64,000 nucleotides of DNA from Mucilaginibacter sp. PAMB04168. Lineage in GTDB: Bacteria > Bacteroidota > Bacteroidia > Sphingobacteriales > Sphingobacteriaceae. The position numbers were made by a program, and so were the translations under genes. The notes under the pieces were generated by a model. The model ran no database searches, was not told the origin of the DNA, and was given only the letters and a program-made list of their open reading frames with translations. Positions 38,449-46,976 of this stretch are shown here, piece after piece (the stretch's first letter is position 1; each line of letters opens with the position of its first letter). Location of the stretch: NCBI RefSeq assembly GCF_039634365.2, contig NZ_CP155079.2:310001-374000 (forward strand). The letters are read 5' to 3'.

Positions 38449-39798
38449 ATGAGAAAAATGTATCACCCAGTGTCACACCTTATGTTGGCACTTACCATCT
38501 CTTCCTGTATGTTAGTAACGGCATGCAGCAAAAAAAACCAGTTACCCGAAAAGTTGCCTGCAGATAATATCGTAGACGCCAAGACCGAAAATGATGTAAC
38601 TGACCCGCCTCCGTTTTTTACTATATTTCCCGAATCAGGAAATACCACCTATCACAGCTATCGCATTCCGGCTATCATCCGCTCAAAAAACGGTGTTTTA
38701 ATCGCTCTTGCCGAAGCACGAAAGAACAGTGATGATGATTGGGGCGATATCGACATTGTTTGCAGAAGGCTGTTAAAAACATCTACTGATGAAGTAAAGC
38801 CTGGAATAACAAACGCAGAGTGGACTTCGCAAACCGTTATTGCCGGTAACAACAACGTTGTACTGGACGATATTCCTAATGTACCCTCAGATGCGGTAGC
38901 CGAAAGCTACAGTAACCAGGGTACTTTTGGTAACCCTACGCTGGTAACAGATCAAACTACCGGCCGCGTATGGTTGTTCATGTCATTTAACGATAAGGAT
39001 CATTGTCAAAGCTGTAATAAAGTTGCAGGCGATGGTACGTATGACCAGTATAGTAATGTAACTAAATATGGCGATCGCAGGCTTTTTTTATGTTACAGCG
39101 ACGACGATGGCGCAACCTGGTCTACACCGGTTGACATGACCCAGGAGTTAACGCCAAACACTTATAAGTGGGATGCCGTAGGACCAGGGATTGGTATCCA
39201 AAAGCGGTTTGTGTCTCTCGAGAATACTTTGATAATCCCGGCAAATGGAAGAAATCTGTACAAAACGCCTACAGGCTCTTGGAGCTATGCTACCGTTCCG
39301 AGCGGAACAAGCGAAAGCACTATTATAGAAAGGCCTGACGGCAAATTATTAAGAAACGATCGTAAGGCACCTGCACCAGATATAACCGATTTAGCTAACA
39401 GATACAGGCAAACGTCAGCTTCTACTGATTTGCTCAACTGGACAGCACCTTTTCAGAACAACACTAAGTTAATGGATCCGATCTGCCAGGCGTCTATATT
39501 AAGATATACCGATGGCTCTACTACCAACAAAAGCCGGGTAATGTTCATGAACTCCAATCATCAAACCCAACGAAGACATCCGGCTATAAGAATTTCGTAT
39601 AACGAAGCGATAGATTGGCCTATAATACGTTCAATACCCAATAACGGGTCGGGTATTCTTGGCGGCTATACCAGTTTAGTAAAAACAGCCGATAACATGA
39701 CCGGAGCTTTAATTGAGTATAATTCCACTACATCCATGAATATTCAATATCATAAAATTAGCCTAGGCTGGATATTGAACGGTAACCCGGAACCGTAA
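38449..39798 (+). CDS. Lipoprotein sialidase-family (GH33) glycosidase
   Basis: Exo-alpha-sialidase-family protein of 449 residues from the ATG at 38449; upstream in-frame options use TTG at 38410. It has a lipobox LVTAC (Cys26), so it should be anchored, probably at the cell surface, releasing terminal sialic acid from glycoconjugates. Propeller features: YRIPAI (the FRIP-type motif with the first triad Arg), ALAEAR, one clear Asp-box SDDDGATW and a degenerate second SYNEAIDWP, with candidate catalytic Tyr in LIEYNS. GH33 proteins can also act on Kdo or Kdn. It is more divergent from classic sialidases than the copy at 40812, so its exact nonulosonic acid is uncertain. Confidence 0.85.
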   Translation: MRKMYHPVSHLMLALTISSCMLVTACSKKNQLPEKLPADNIVDAKTENDVTDPPPFFTIFPESGNTTYHSYRIPAIIRSKNGVLIALAEARKNSDDDWGDIDIVCRRLLKTSTDEVKPGITNAEWTSQTVIAGNNNVVLDDIPNVPSDAVAESYSNQGTFGNPTLVTDQTTGRVWLFMSFNDKDHCQSCNKVAGDGTYDQYSNVTKYGDRRLFLCYSDDDGATWSTPVDMTQELTPNTYKWDAVGPGIGIQKRFVSLENTLIIPANGRNLYKTPTGSWSYATVPSGTSESTIIERPDGKLLRNDRKAPAPDITDLANRYRQTSASTDLLNWTAPFQNNTKLMDPICQASILRYTDGSTTNKSRVMFMNSNHQTQRRHPAIRISYNEAIDWPIIRSIPNNGSGILGGYTSLVKTADNMTGALIEYNSTTSMNIQYHKISLGWILNGNPEP

Positions 39799-39816
39799 AT
39801 ACGATATATGCAACAC

Positions 39817-39856
39817 AAAAACAAAGAGGAGCTTACATAAGCTCCTCTTTGTTTTT
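39817..39856. terminator. Intrinsic terminator after the sialidase gene
   Basis: Perfect 18-bp inverted repeat (39817-39834 and 39839-39856) with loop ACAT. The outer base pairs are A5/T5, giving a U-tract on the plus strand. It isolates the sialidase gene from the regulator gene. Confidence 0.93.
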
Positions 39857-39928
39857 ATAAGTAAATTAGTGAAGGGCAATGCGCATCATAACCTTAGCGG
39901 TTTTATTACAAGCTGTTAGTAACTCTTT

Positions 39929-39941
39929 TATGCACTACATA
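39929..39941. promoter_or_regulatory. Candidate GntR operator, copy 2 (one mismatch)
   Basis: TATGCACTACATA, one base off the palindrome of the other copies. It is 39 bases upstream of the regulator gene's -7 element, suggesting weaker autoregulation. Confidence 0.65.
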
Positions 39942-39980
39942 AATAACGTAGAATTTTTAGCTCTGTAAAAAAGATACCAG

Positions 39981-39988
39981 TACCTTTG
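39981..39988 (+). promoter_or_regulatory. Candidate -7 element of the regulator gene
   Basis: TACCTTTG fits TAnnTTTG and lies 51 bases upstream of the ATG at 40040. Confidence 0.55.
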
Positions 39989-40039
39989 TAAATCGCACGG
40001 GTAATAGAGAACAAAACCATTTAAGCATTAACTATCACT

Positions 40040-40732
40040 ATGGTTATTCATAACAATTTAAGTAAAGACATAGAGCGGGTACCAACAGATACTATGGCCG
40101 ATGTAGTAGAGCTCCGTTTACGGGATTATTTTAAGAGGAAATCTTTTAAACCGGGCGATGCACTGCCAAAAGAACTTGAACTGGCTGAAGCTTTAGGTGT
40201 AAGCCGTAATGTTGTTAGAGAAGCGCTAAGCAGATTGCGAATGCTGGGTATGATTGAGTCGAAAAAGAAAAGGGGAATGATATTATCCAGCCCAGACATA
40301 CTTGGCGCTTTCGAGCGTATACTCGATCCGCTGATTATGACTGAAGATGCACTGAAGGATCTTTTTGAGTTACGTCTTGTATTGGAGATGGGACTTGCCG
40401 ATATCCTGTTCATCAATGTTACCGATAAGGCTATCAATGAGCTCGAACAAATTGCAAAGAGTGAAGTTCATGCACCGATGGAATTCAGGATTAAAAATGA
40501 GATTGCATTTCACGGCAAACTGTATGAAATTGCAGGCAATGATACGCTCAAGCGCTTTCAGATCATGCTGTTACCTGTTTTTGGATTTGTTATTAAAATG
40601 GAAAAAGAGGTTACCTACGGCAAGGTAACGCACCGCGATTTAGTTGAGCTGCTAAAAAAAGGTAATAAAGATGATTTTAGGCAGGGAATGTATGAGCACT
40701 TGAAACCCCATTTTGACAGGTTGAAAAAATAA
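40040..40732 (+). CDS. GntR-family (FadR/FCD subfamily) regulator, NanR-like
   Basis: 230-residue cytoplasmic transcription factor. The N-terminal winged helix-turn-helix (about 20-82) shows LPKELELAEALGVSRNVVREAL. The C-terminal FCD helical bundle (about 100-225) has metal/ligand-site His158 (FHGKLYE), His198 (THRDLVE) and His220 (YEHLKPH), as in metal-dependent FCD regulators such as NanR. It sits between two sialidase genes. The palindrome TATGTA(C/G)TACATA precedes it (one mismatch) and follows it by 6 bases, and also occurs at the other promoters of the locus. Most likely it is a sialic-acid-responsive repressor of the whole cluster and of itself. The inducer (Neu5Ac or a breakdown product) is inferred. 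Confidence 0.9.
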   Translation: MVIHNNLSKDIERVPTDTMADVVELRLRDYFKRKSFKPGDALPKELELAEALGVSRNVVREALSRLRMLGMIESKKKRGMILSSPDILGAFERILDPLIMTEDALKDLFELRLVLEMGLADILFINVTDKAINELEQIAKSEVHAPMEFRIKNEIAFHGKLYEIAGNDTLKRFQIMLLPVFGFVIKMEKEVTYGKVTHRDLVELLKKGNKDDFRQGMYEHLKPHFDRLKK

Positions 40733-40738
40733 CCTTTT

Positions 40739-40751
40739 TATGTACTACATA
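40739..40751. promoter_or_regulatory. Candidate GntR operator, copy 3
   Basis: TATGTACTACATA, perfect palindrome, 6 bases after the regulator stop codon and 13 bases upstream of the next gene's -7 element. It gives the second sialidase and sulfatase genes their own regulated promoter. Confidence 0.82.
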
Positions 40752-40764
40752 ATGATTTAATAAT

Positions 40765-40772
40765 TACATTTG
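40765..40772 (+). promoter_or_regulatory. Candidate -7 element of the second sialidase promoter
   Basis: TACATTTG fits TAnnTTTG and lies 39 bases upstream of the ATG at 40812. Confidence 0.6.
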
Positions 40773-40811
40773 TTTAAACGGTATTCTACCGGCATAACCA
40801 ATTATTGTCAA

Positions 40812-41966
40812 ATGAAATCATTAATCAAGAGTGCAATGTGGCGTAAAGCATTGCCTATCTGTTTTGTAGTATTGCTGGTTTTAATAAAACCAGGTTATTG
40901 TTTTGTAAAAGACAGCGTAGCAATAAACCACATTTACAAAGCAGGGGAGGGTGGCTATGCCTGTTTTAGGATACCGGCACTAATAACAACCACAAATGAT
41001 GCGTTATTGGCATTTGCCGAAGCCCGCAAAGCTGATTGCGGCGATTCGGGCGATATAGATCTCGTTGTAAAAAGATCTGATAATGGGGGCAAGACGTGGG
41101 GGGCCATGCAGTTGGTTTGGAGTGACTCGACTAATACCTGCGGCAACCCTGTACCCATCGTGGACCGAACCAACGGGCATATTGTGTTAATCAGTACCTG
41201 GAATTTGGGCACTGATCATGAAAAAGATATTATAGCCGGTACCAGCAAGGATGGGCGCCGGGTTTATGTGTTACAATCTGACAACCAGGGCAAAAGCTGG
41301 TCCAAACCCCGCGAAATCACCTCTTCTGTTAAAATGACCAACTGGACCTGGTATGCTACAGGACCCTGCCACGGCTTGCAAATAGAAAACGGCCAGCACA
41401 AGGGCAGGTTGGTTGTTCCTGTTAATCATATAGAAGCGCCTTCTAATAAGAATTTTTCTCATACCATTTATTCGGACGATCATGGGGCAACCTGGAAGTT
41501 AGGCAGCAACACCCCACAGGATATGATGAATGAGACGACTTTGGCAGAAATTAGTGGTAGCCGCCTGATGCTTAACATGCGCAATGCAAACCGTAGCATA
41601 CGCACCCGAAATACGAGTACAAGTACCGATGGGGGGCAAACCTGGAGTAATGTAAGAAATGACAGCGTGCTGGTTGAACCTATTTGCCAGGGGAGCTTGC
41701 TTAACTTCAACATCCGCAAAAAGCCGGTGCTGCTGTTTATTAACCCTGCAAACAAAGCGAAGCGCATGAATTTAACACTGCGCATGAGTTACGATGACGG
41801 GCAAACCTGGCCCGTTTCAGAAATAATTTATCCTGGCCCATCTGCCTATTCAGACATTTCCATTTATAAGAATAAAAATGTGGCTGTATTGTATGAGTGT
41901 GGCGTCGCTAAACCTTACGAAGGCATTGCTTTTAAAGTAGTTAGTAAGTTTTTAAACAAGCCATAA
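40812..41966 (+). CDS. GH33 exo-alpha-sialidase (neuraminidase)
   Basis: Secreted sialidase of 384 residues. I use the ATG at 40812 because the longer frame starts with TTG inside the -7 element; 40812 gives a signal peptide ending near PGYCF. The six-bladed propeller has the motif CFRIPAL with the first triad Arg and five Asp-boxes (SDNGGKTW, SDNQGKSW, SDDHGATW, STDGGQTW, SYDDGQTW). Glu in MNETTLAE, Arg in MLNMRNANR and Tyr in VLYECG fit the active-site Glu, triad Arg and nucleophilic Tyr. It cleaves terminal sialic acids, probably in the periplasm. The sulfatase gene follows 87 bp on. Confidence 0.93.
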   Translation: MKSLIKSAMWRKALPICFVVLLVLIKPGYCFVKDSVAINHIYKAGEGGYACFRIPALITTTNDALLAFAEARKADCGDSGDIDLVVKRSDNGGKTWGAMQLVWSDSTNTCGNPVPIVDRTNGHIVLISTWNLGTDHEKDIIAGTSKDGRRVYVLQSDNQGKSWSKPREITSSVKMTNWTWYATGPCHGLQIENGQHKGRLVVPVNHIEAPSNKNFSHTIYSDDHGATWKLGSNTPQDMMNETTLAEISGSRLMLNMRNANRSIRTRNTSTSTDGGQTWSNVRNDSVLVEPICQGSLLNFNIRKKPVLLFINPANKAKRMNLTLRMSYDDGQTWPVSEIIYPGPSAYSDISIYKNKNVAVLYECGVAKPYEGIAFKVVSKFLNKP

Positions 41967-42053
41967 AATATAGAGCACAGGTCGCAATGCTTTAAGCTTT
42001 TACAAGCTGAGCATAGCAAACTGATTAAAACTTTATTCTAAGCTCATTATTTT

Positions 42054-43502
42054 ATGAAATGTATAGTAAGCTGTTACCTACGCCTATTTAGGTATGGTAA
42101 CGTAAAGTTCTTCCTAACCTTTTGCTGTTGTTTATCTGTTCTGCCTTCATTCGCGCAGCAGAAGAAAAATGTATTGTTTATTGTGGTAGACGATTTTCGG
42201 CCTGCGTTAGGATGTTACGGCGACCGCGTAGCCGTATCGCCTAATATTGACAGGTTGGCCGCCATGGGTACCATTTTTAAATCAGCGTATTGCCAGCAGG
42301 CTGTATGCGCACCTTCCAGAGCATCGTTCATGACCGGAAAGAAGCCTGATCATACTAAGGTGTGGAATTTAACCACACATTTTAGAAAAGCGCTGCCCAA
42401 TGTGATAACCATGCCTGAGTACTTTAAAAGTAACGGCTACTACGCACGGCAAATTGGCAAGATTTATCATGATCCTAAAGCTGCCCAGGATGCCCGTTCA
42501 TGGAGTGTTCCGGAGCTATTTGCTGTTACCACAAACCTGGGCAAGTATGTTTTGGATTCTAATTTAGTACGGGCACCCAAAGCTAACGCAGCAGAGGCGG
42601 CCAATGTAGCTGACAGCGCTTATATTGATGGTATGGTAGCTAATGCCGCTATAAAGGAGTTGCAGTTGGTGCAAAAGAAGCCTTTCTTTTTGGCTGTTGG
42701 CTTCAGGCGGCCTCACTTGCCTTTTAGTGCGCCGCTTAAGTATTGGAATAACAATGCCGGCAAGGTATTCCCTTTATCAACTGATACTGCTGCGGGTTTG
42801 CATGTGCCCAGGTATTCCATACACCATTCAGTTGAGTTAAGAGGATATCAGGATATTCCGGATTTAGGGCCAATAAATAAGGAACTATCAGCCGAGTTAA
42901 TTAAGGGATATTATACAGCCGTGTCGTTTACTGATGAGCAAATCGGAAAAGTGCTTAGTGAGCTTAGTCGGCTCAAACTTGATCAAAGCACTATAGTAGT
43001 AATATTAAGTGATCATGGCTTTCATTTGGGCGAGCACGGTATGTGGGGTAAAACAACCAATTCAAAAATTGACACACGTGTACCACTTATTATTTACGAT
43101 CCTTCACAAACAAAAGCACCGCGAGCAACGGTAGCAACAGTTGAGTTGGTTGACTTGTATGCTACATTATCTGATTTGTGCGGATTGCCCATTCCCAAAA
43201 CCGATGGGCAAAGCTTTGCTAATATTATAAAAGGAAAACCTTACTTAGGAAGGGGCATGGCCTTTAGTCAGTTTCCCGACGACATGAAATTTGACCAGCA
43301 GCCTAAGGTTATGGGTTATGCCATTCATAACAACCGTTTTGGTTACACAGAGTGGATAGATGTGCCTACCGGTAAAGTGCTGGCGCAGGAATTATACGAT
43401 TACCACGCAGACCCTGCTGAAAATGCCAACGTAGCAGCAAAGCCTAAATACCGCCGGCAAGTGGCGTTTTTCCATCAACAAGTAGATTTATACCGTAAAT
43501 AA
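42054..43502 (+). CDS. Secreted sulfatase (iduronate-2-sulfatase-like, S1 family)
   Basis: Sulfatase of 482 residues with a long-n-region signal peptide (ending PSFAQ). Metal-binding VVDDFRP and the modification motif CAPSR (Cys85, converted to formylglycine by an anaerobic-type or FGE maturase encoded elsewhere) are present, followed by SDHGFHLGEHGMWGK, typical of the iduronate-2-sulfatase-like subfamily. It lies between a sialidase and the SusCD pair under the same predicted regulon, so it may remove sulfate from sialylated, mucin-like or glycosaminoglycan-type glycans, or from sulfated sialic acid itself. The start at 42054 is the only in-frame ATG before the mature part. Confidence 0.92.
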   Translation: MKCIVSCYLRLFRYGNVKFFLTFCCCLSVLPSFAQQKKNVLFIVVDDFRPALGCYGDRVAVSPNIDRLAAMGTIFKSAYCQQAVCAPSRASFMTGKKPDHTKVWNLTTHFRKALPNVITMPEYFKSNGYYARQIGKIYHDPKAAQDARSWSVPELFAVTTNLGKYVLDSNLVRAPKANAAEAANVADSAYIDGMVANAAIKELQLVQKKPFFLAVGFRRPHLPFSAPLKYWNNNAGKVFPLSTDTAAGLHVPRYSIHHSVELRGYQDIPDLGPINKELSAELIKGYYTAVSFTDEQIGKVLSELSRLKLDQSTIVVILSDHGFHLGEHGMWGKTTNSKIDTRVPLIIYDPSQTKAPRATVATVELVDLYATLSDLCGLPIPKTDGQSFANIIKGKPYLGRGMAFSQFPDDMKFDQQPKVMGYAIHNNRFGYTEWIDVPTGKVLAQELYDYHADPAENANVAAKPKYRRQVAFFHQQVDLYRK

Positions 43503-43545
43503 ACACCGGCTGATTAAGAGATTACAGAAAAATAAATTTATTTAT

Positions 43546-43558
43546 TATGTACTACATA
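43546..43558. promoter_or_regulatory. Candidate GntR operator, copy 4
   Basis: TATGTACTACATA, perfect palindrome, 12 bases upstream of a -7 element and 38 bases upstream of the SusC start. It should control the long downstream operon up to the NHL gene. Confidence 0.82.
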
Positions 43559-43570
43559 TATATTTAATGA

Positions 43571-43578
43571 TATATTTG
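43571..43578 (+). promoter_or_regulatory. Candidate -7 element of the SusC promoter
   Basis: TATATTTG fits TAnnTTTG but would leave a leader of only about 12 bases before the ATG at 43597, shorter than usual for susC genes. Confidence 0.45.
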
Positions 43579-43596
43579 ACTAACCAATTTTAAATT

Positions 43597-46500
43597 ATGA
43601 AACTTAAACTCAACTACATTGTTGGTTGCCTTCTCTTGCTGGCATTCAGCATGGTGAAGGCGCAAACGGGTACACCGATAACCGTGTCCGGCACAGTTAC
43701 CGATGGAACCAAAAACGAAATGCTTCCGGGTGTGAGTGTTACCGTTAAAGGTAGCAGCACCGGCGCCATTACTGATGTTAACGGTAAGTTCACTGTAAAA
43801 GCTCCATCTCCTAATGCTGTACTGGTATTTACCTATGTAGGCTACGACAATCAGGAAGTGCCTGTAAATGGCCGTTCTCAACTTAACGTTTCTATGGCGG
43901 CCAACAGCAAATCGCTTTCAGAAATTGTAGTAGTGGGTTACACCACTCAAACCCGCGATAAAAATACCGCTGCCATCAGTTCGCTTGATACTAAGCAGTT
44001 GGTAAATACGGCTAATCCAAGCCCGCTGGCAGCTATACAAGGTAAAATAGCCGGTGTTTCTTTGCCTTTATCAAATGGTCAGCCCGGTTCGGCGCCGGCC
44101 AATATCATTATTCGCGGCGGTACCAAGGCTAACGTATACGGTTCTGGTACAGGTAATGCCAATGGTACACAATACCTAAATTCAGAAGGTTCGAGCCCAT
44201 TGGTAGTTATTGATGGTGTGTACCGTACCATCAATGACATTAACCCCGACGATATTGAAACGCTTCAGGTAATGAAAGATGCTGCATCGACGGCAATTTA
44301 TGGTGCACGTGGTGCCAATGGTGTTATTGTGGTTAAAACTAAAGGGGGCAAATTTGGGCAGGGCAAAATTAACGTTACGCTCAACTACCGCACTAACCGC
44401 GAGGTGCCTACCGGTAAACGCGATTACATGTCGGCTGCAGAATATTTAGTGCTGGCGCGTACTACTATGCAAAATACCACCGATCCGTTGGATAAGAATT
44501 TTTACTTGACCAACGGCGGTTTCTCTGCCGGTTATAAACTGTTCACCGCCAAAGGACAGTATGGTGTAGATCCCTATACTACTGCACTTTTAAGCAATAT
44601 TGTGGCCATAGAGGGGCAGGGATATGTAAATAACCTGCTTGCAAAAGGTTATCAAACCATGCCCGATCCTATTAACCCGGCAAACACATTGCTGTATTAC
44701 GATAACAATTATCAAAACTTGCTATGGAACACGGTTACCACTAATACCTATAACCTGGGTATAGATGGTGGCAGCCAGAATTCGAGCTTTAACGTATCGT
44801 TTAACTACGTTGACCAACCAGGCACGTTTGTAGGTACTAAATATAAGCGTTACAGTGGGTTAGCTAATTTCAGCTTCAAAGCAAGTAATAACGTTCAAAT
44901 CAACACTTCGTTAAACTATCAAAACATTCAACCTAATTACGTAAATGGTTATACCAACGAATTAGTAAGGGCTACAAGGGTAACACCGCTTGTAAGAATA
45001 TTTAAAGACGACGGAACGCCAAGTTTTGGTGAGGTAACCAGTACACGCAACCGTTTCCACACGCTGGCTTACGATAATTATCAGATATCTACAGAACGTA
45101 CCGTTTCGCGGGTTGATTTGGACTGGAATATTATAAAAGGACTGCATTTCAGGCCAGCCGTGTCATACATGATGACTGATTACAGCAACCAGTTTAATCG
45201 TAAGGCTTACAATGATCTTGTTCAGCTGCCTGCGCCAAGGTTAAAGGTAGATAGTACAAACAATCAGCGCCAGTTAATGATAGACCAGGTTTTGCAGTAT
45301 GACCATACTTTCAAAAATGATCATCATTTATCGGTATTGGGTGGTTTCAGTTATCAACTAAACAAATTGCATTATGTGGATATCAGCTCGCAGCGCGGTA
45401 GTAACGATTATGTAACCACCATTAGCGAGAACCCAACAACAGTAATAAACGGAAGTACGGTATCTAACGTTTTGCCCACTAATTACGGCACTTTCTCCAG
45501 GGTTGATAAAACCGCCAGTATTTACGGCCAATTCGGCTATGATTTTAAAGGCAAATACCTTTTAAATGCTACAGTTAGGCGCGATGGTTTCTCAAACTTT
45601 GCACCCAATAACCGGTATGCTTTCTTCCCTTCCGTAGCAGCTGGCTGGAATATCTATAAGGAGAGTTTTTGGAAAGATAATAATGCCGTAAGCACACTTA
45701 AACTGCGTGGCAGTTGGGGGCAGGTAGGCGCCTCCGACTTACAATACACCGATACTTACGGCGGCTATACAGCTAACGCGTATAACACACTTTCGGGTAT
45801 ACAACGGTCAAACTTGGCCAATCCTAATCTTAAATGGGAAACCACAGAAACCACAGATCTGGCTATTGACGCTGGTTTCTTAAAAGATAGGATTACATTA
45901 ACGGTTGATCTTTATAATAAATTGACCAAAGACCGGCTTGATTCTAAACCGCTGCCTGCCGAAGCTCCTTTCTCTTCTATTTTCTTTAACAACGGTACAT
46001 TGCGTAACAGAGGTATTGAAGTTGAGTTGGGCGCAACTGTGCTACGCTTAAAAGATTTTCAGTGGCGCACTAACATAGCTTACGCCTACAATTCACAAAA
46101 AATCATTTCGTTACCCTTCAACGGCCGCTTAAAAAACCGGCAGGGAGGTGGTGTTATAGCCGACCCTAATACAGGTAAGGATATGGAAGTAGGCGGTTTG
46201 GCCGAAGGCGAACGACCGTACGGTTACTATGCATGGCAGGTAGTAAAGGTGTTTAGTACCGAAGCCGAGGCAGCCGAGTGGAATAAAACACACAAAGATT
46301 TGGTACCAACATCAGTAGGGCAGGCCAATGGCAAACATGCCGGCGATTACGAGTTCCAGGATGTTAACAACGATGGTGTAATTGATAGCAAAGACCTTGT
46401 TTTTCAGGGCTACAAAACGCCTAATGTAACCGGCGGCATGCAAAACACTTTCACTTACAAAAACTTTACCCTGCGCTTTAATATGGACTTTGCCTTGGGC

Positions 46501-46965
46501 CATGTCATATCAGACGGTGGCCTTGCACGTGAACTGGGCGTAGGCCGTGCCTTTAATGAAGGTGCACCCAGGGAGGCTTTGGGTAATAACATCTGGAAGC
46601 AATCGGGTGACGGGGATAAAAAATACGCCCGCTACTCTTTTGCTGATGCCAATTTTGGGCAATTCAATTATATCAGGCAAGCATCGTCTGATGTAGGAAC
46701 CGGCAGTGCTTACGCTTCAGACGTTTCCAGAATGATTGCAAAGGGTGATTTCCTGGCTTTTAGAGAACTGTATTTAGCTTATAACCTGCCTAAAAGCATT
46801 TTATCAAAGATCAAGGCAACTGGTCTTACAGTATTTGTAAGCGGTACCAATCTGGGTTACTTAACAGCCTATAAGGGTCAAAATCCTGAAACTTACACTG
46901 GTTTCGATCCCGGAGGTTACCCGCGCCCACGGCAGTACACATTTGGTGCTTCATTGAGATTTTAA
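43597..46965 (+). CDS. SusC-like TonB-dependent transporter, NanO-like by context
   Basis: Outer-membrane transporter of 1122 residues: signal peptide (ending VKAQ), carboxypeptidase-regulatory-like domain (about 28-105; VSGTVTDGTKNEMLPGVSV), TonB-box region LSEIVVVGY, plug (PLVVIDGVYRT; GANGVIVVKTKGG) and barrel ending YTFGASLRF. With the SusD partner 11 bp downstream it matches the place of NanO/NanU in the sialic-acid loci of Tannerella and Bacteroides, which take up free sialic acid over the outer membrane. Longer oligosaccharide cargo is equally possible. It is preceded by the predicted regulator operator at 43546. Confidence 0.93.
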   Translation: MKLKLNYIVGCLLLLAFSMVKAQTGTPITVSGTVTDGTKNEMLPGVSVTVKGSSTGAITDVNGKFTVKAPSPNAVLVFTYVGYDNQEVPVNGRSQLNVSMAANSKSLSEIVVVGYTTQTRDKNTAAISSLDTKQLVNTANPSPLAAIQGKIAGVSLPLSNGQPGSAPANIIIRGGTKANVYGSGTGNANGTQYLNSEGSSPLVVIDGVYRTINDINPDDIETLQVMKDAASTAIYGARGANGVIVVKTKGGKFGQGKINVTLNYRTNREVPTGKRDYMSAAEYLVLARTTMQNTTDPLDKNFYLTNGGFSAGYKLFTAKGQYGVDPYTTALLSNIVAIEGQGYVNNLLAKGYQTMPDPINPANTLLYYDNNYQNLLWNTVTTNTYNLGIDGGSQNSSFNVSFNYVDQPGTFVGTKYKRYSGLANFSFKASNNVQINTSLNYQNIQPNYVNGYTNELVRATRVTPLVRIFKDDGTPSFGEVTSTRNRFHTLAYDNYQISTERTVSRVDLDWNIIKGLHFRPAVSYMMTDYSNQFNRKAYNDLVQLPAPRLKVDSTNNQRQLMIDQVLQYDHTFKNDHHLSVLGGFSYQLNKLHYVDISSQRGSNDYVTTISENPTTVINGSTVSNVLPTNYGTFSRVDKTASIYGQFGYDFKGKYLLNATVRRDGFSNFAPNNRYAFFPSVAAGWNIYKESFWKDNNAVSTLKLRGSWGQVGASDLQYTDTYGGYTANAYNTLSGIQRSNLANPNLKWETTETTDLAIDAGFLKDRITLTVDLYNKLTKDRLDSKPLPAEAPFSSIFFNNGTLRNRGIEVELGATVLRLKDFQWRTNIAYAYNSQKIISLPFNGRLKNRQGGGVIADPNTGKDMEVGGLAEGERPYGYYAWQVVKVFSTEAEAAEWNKTHKDLVPTSVGQANGKHAGDYEFQDVNNDGVIDSKDLVFQGYKTPNVTGGMQNTFTYKNFTLRFNMDFALGHVISDGGLARELGVGRAFNEGAPREALGNNIWKQSGDGDKKYARYSFADANFGQFNYIRQASSDVGTGSAYASDVSRMIAKGDFLAFRELYLAYNLPKSILSKIKATGLTVFVSGTNLGYLTAYKGQNPETYTGFDPGGYPRPRQYTFGASLRF

Positions 46966-46976
46966 CCTATAAAAAC

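Noticed and set aside
40770-40811. TTG start for the second sialidase
   Set aside because: TTG falls inside the TACATTTG promoter element; ATG 40812 gives the signal peptide.
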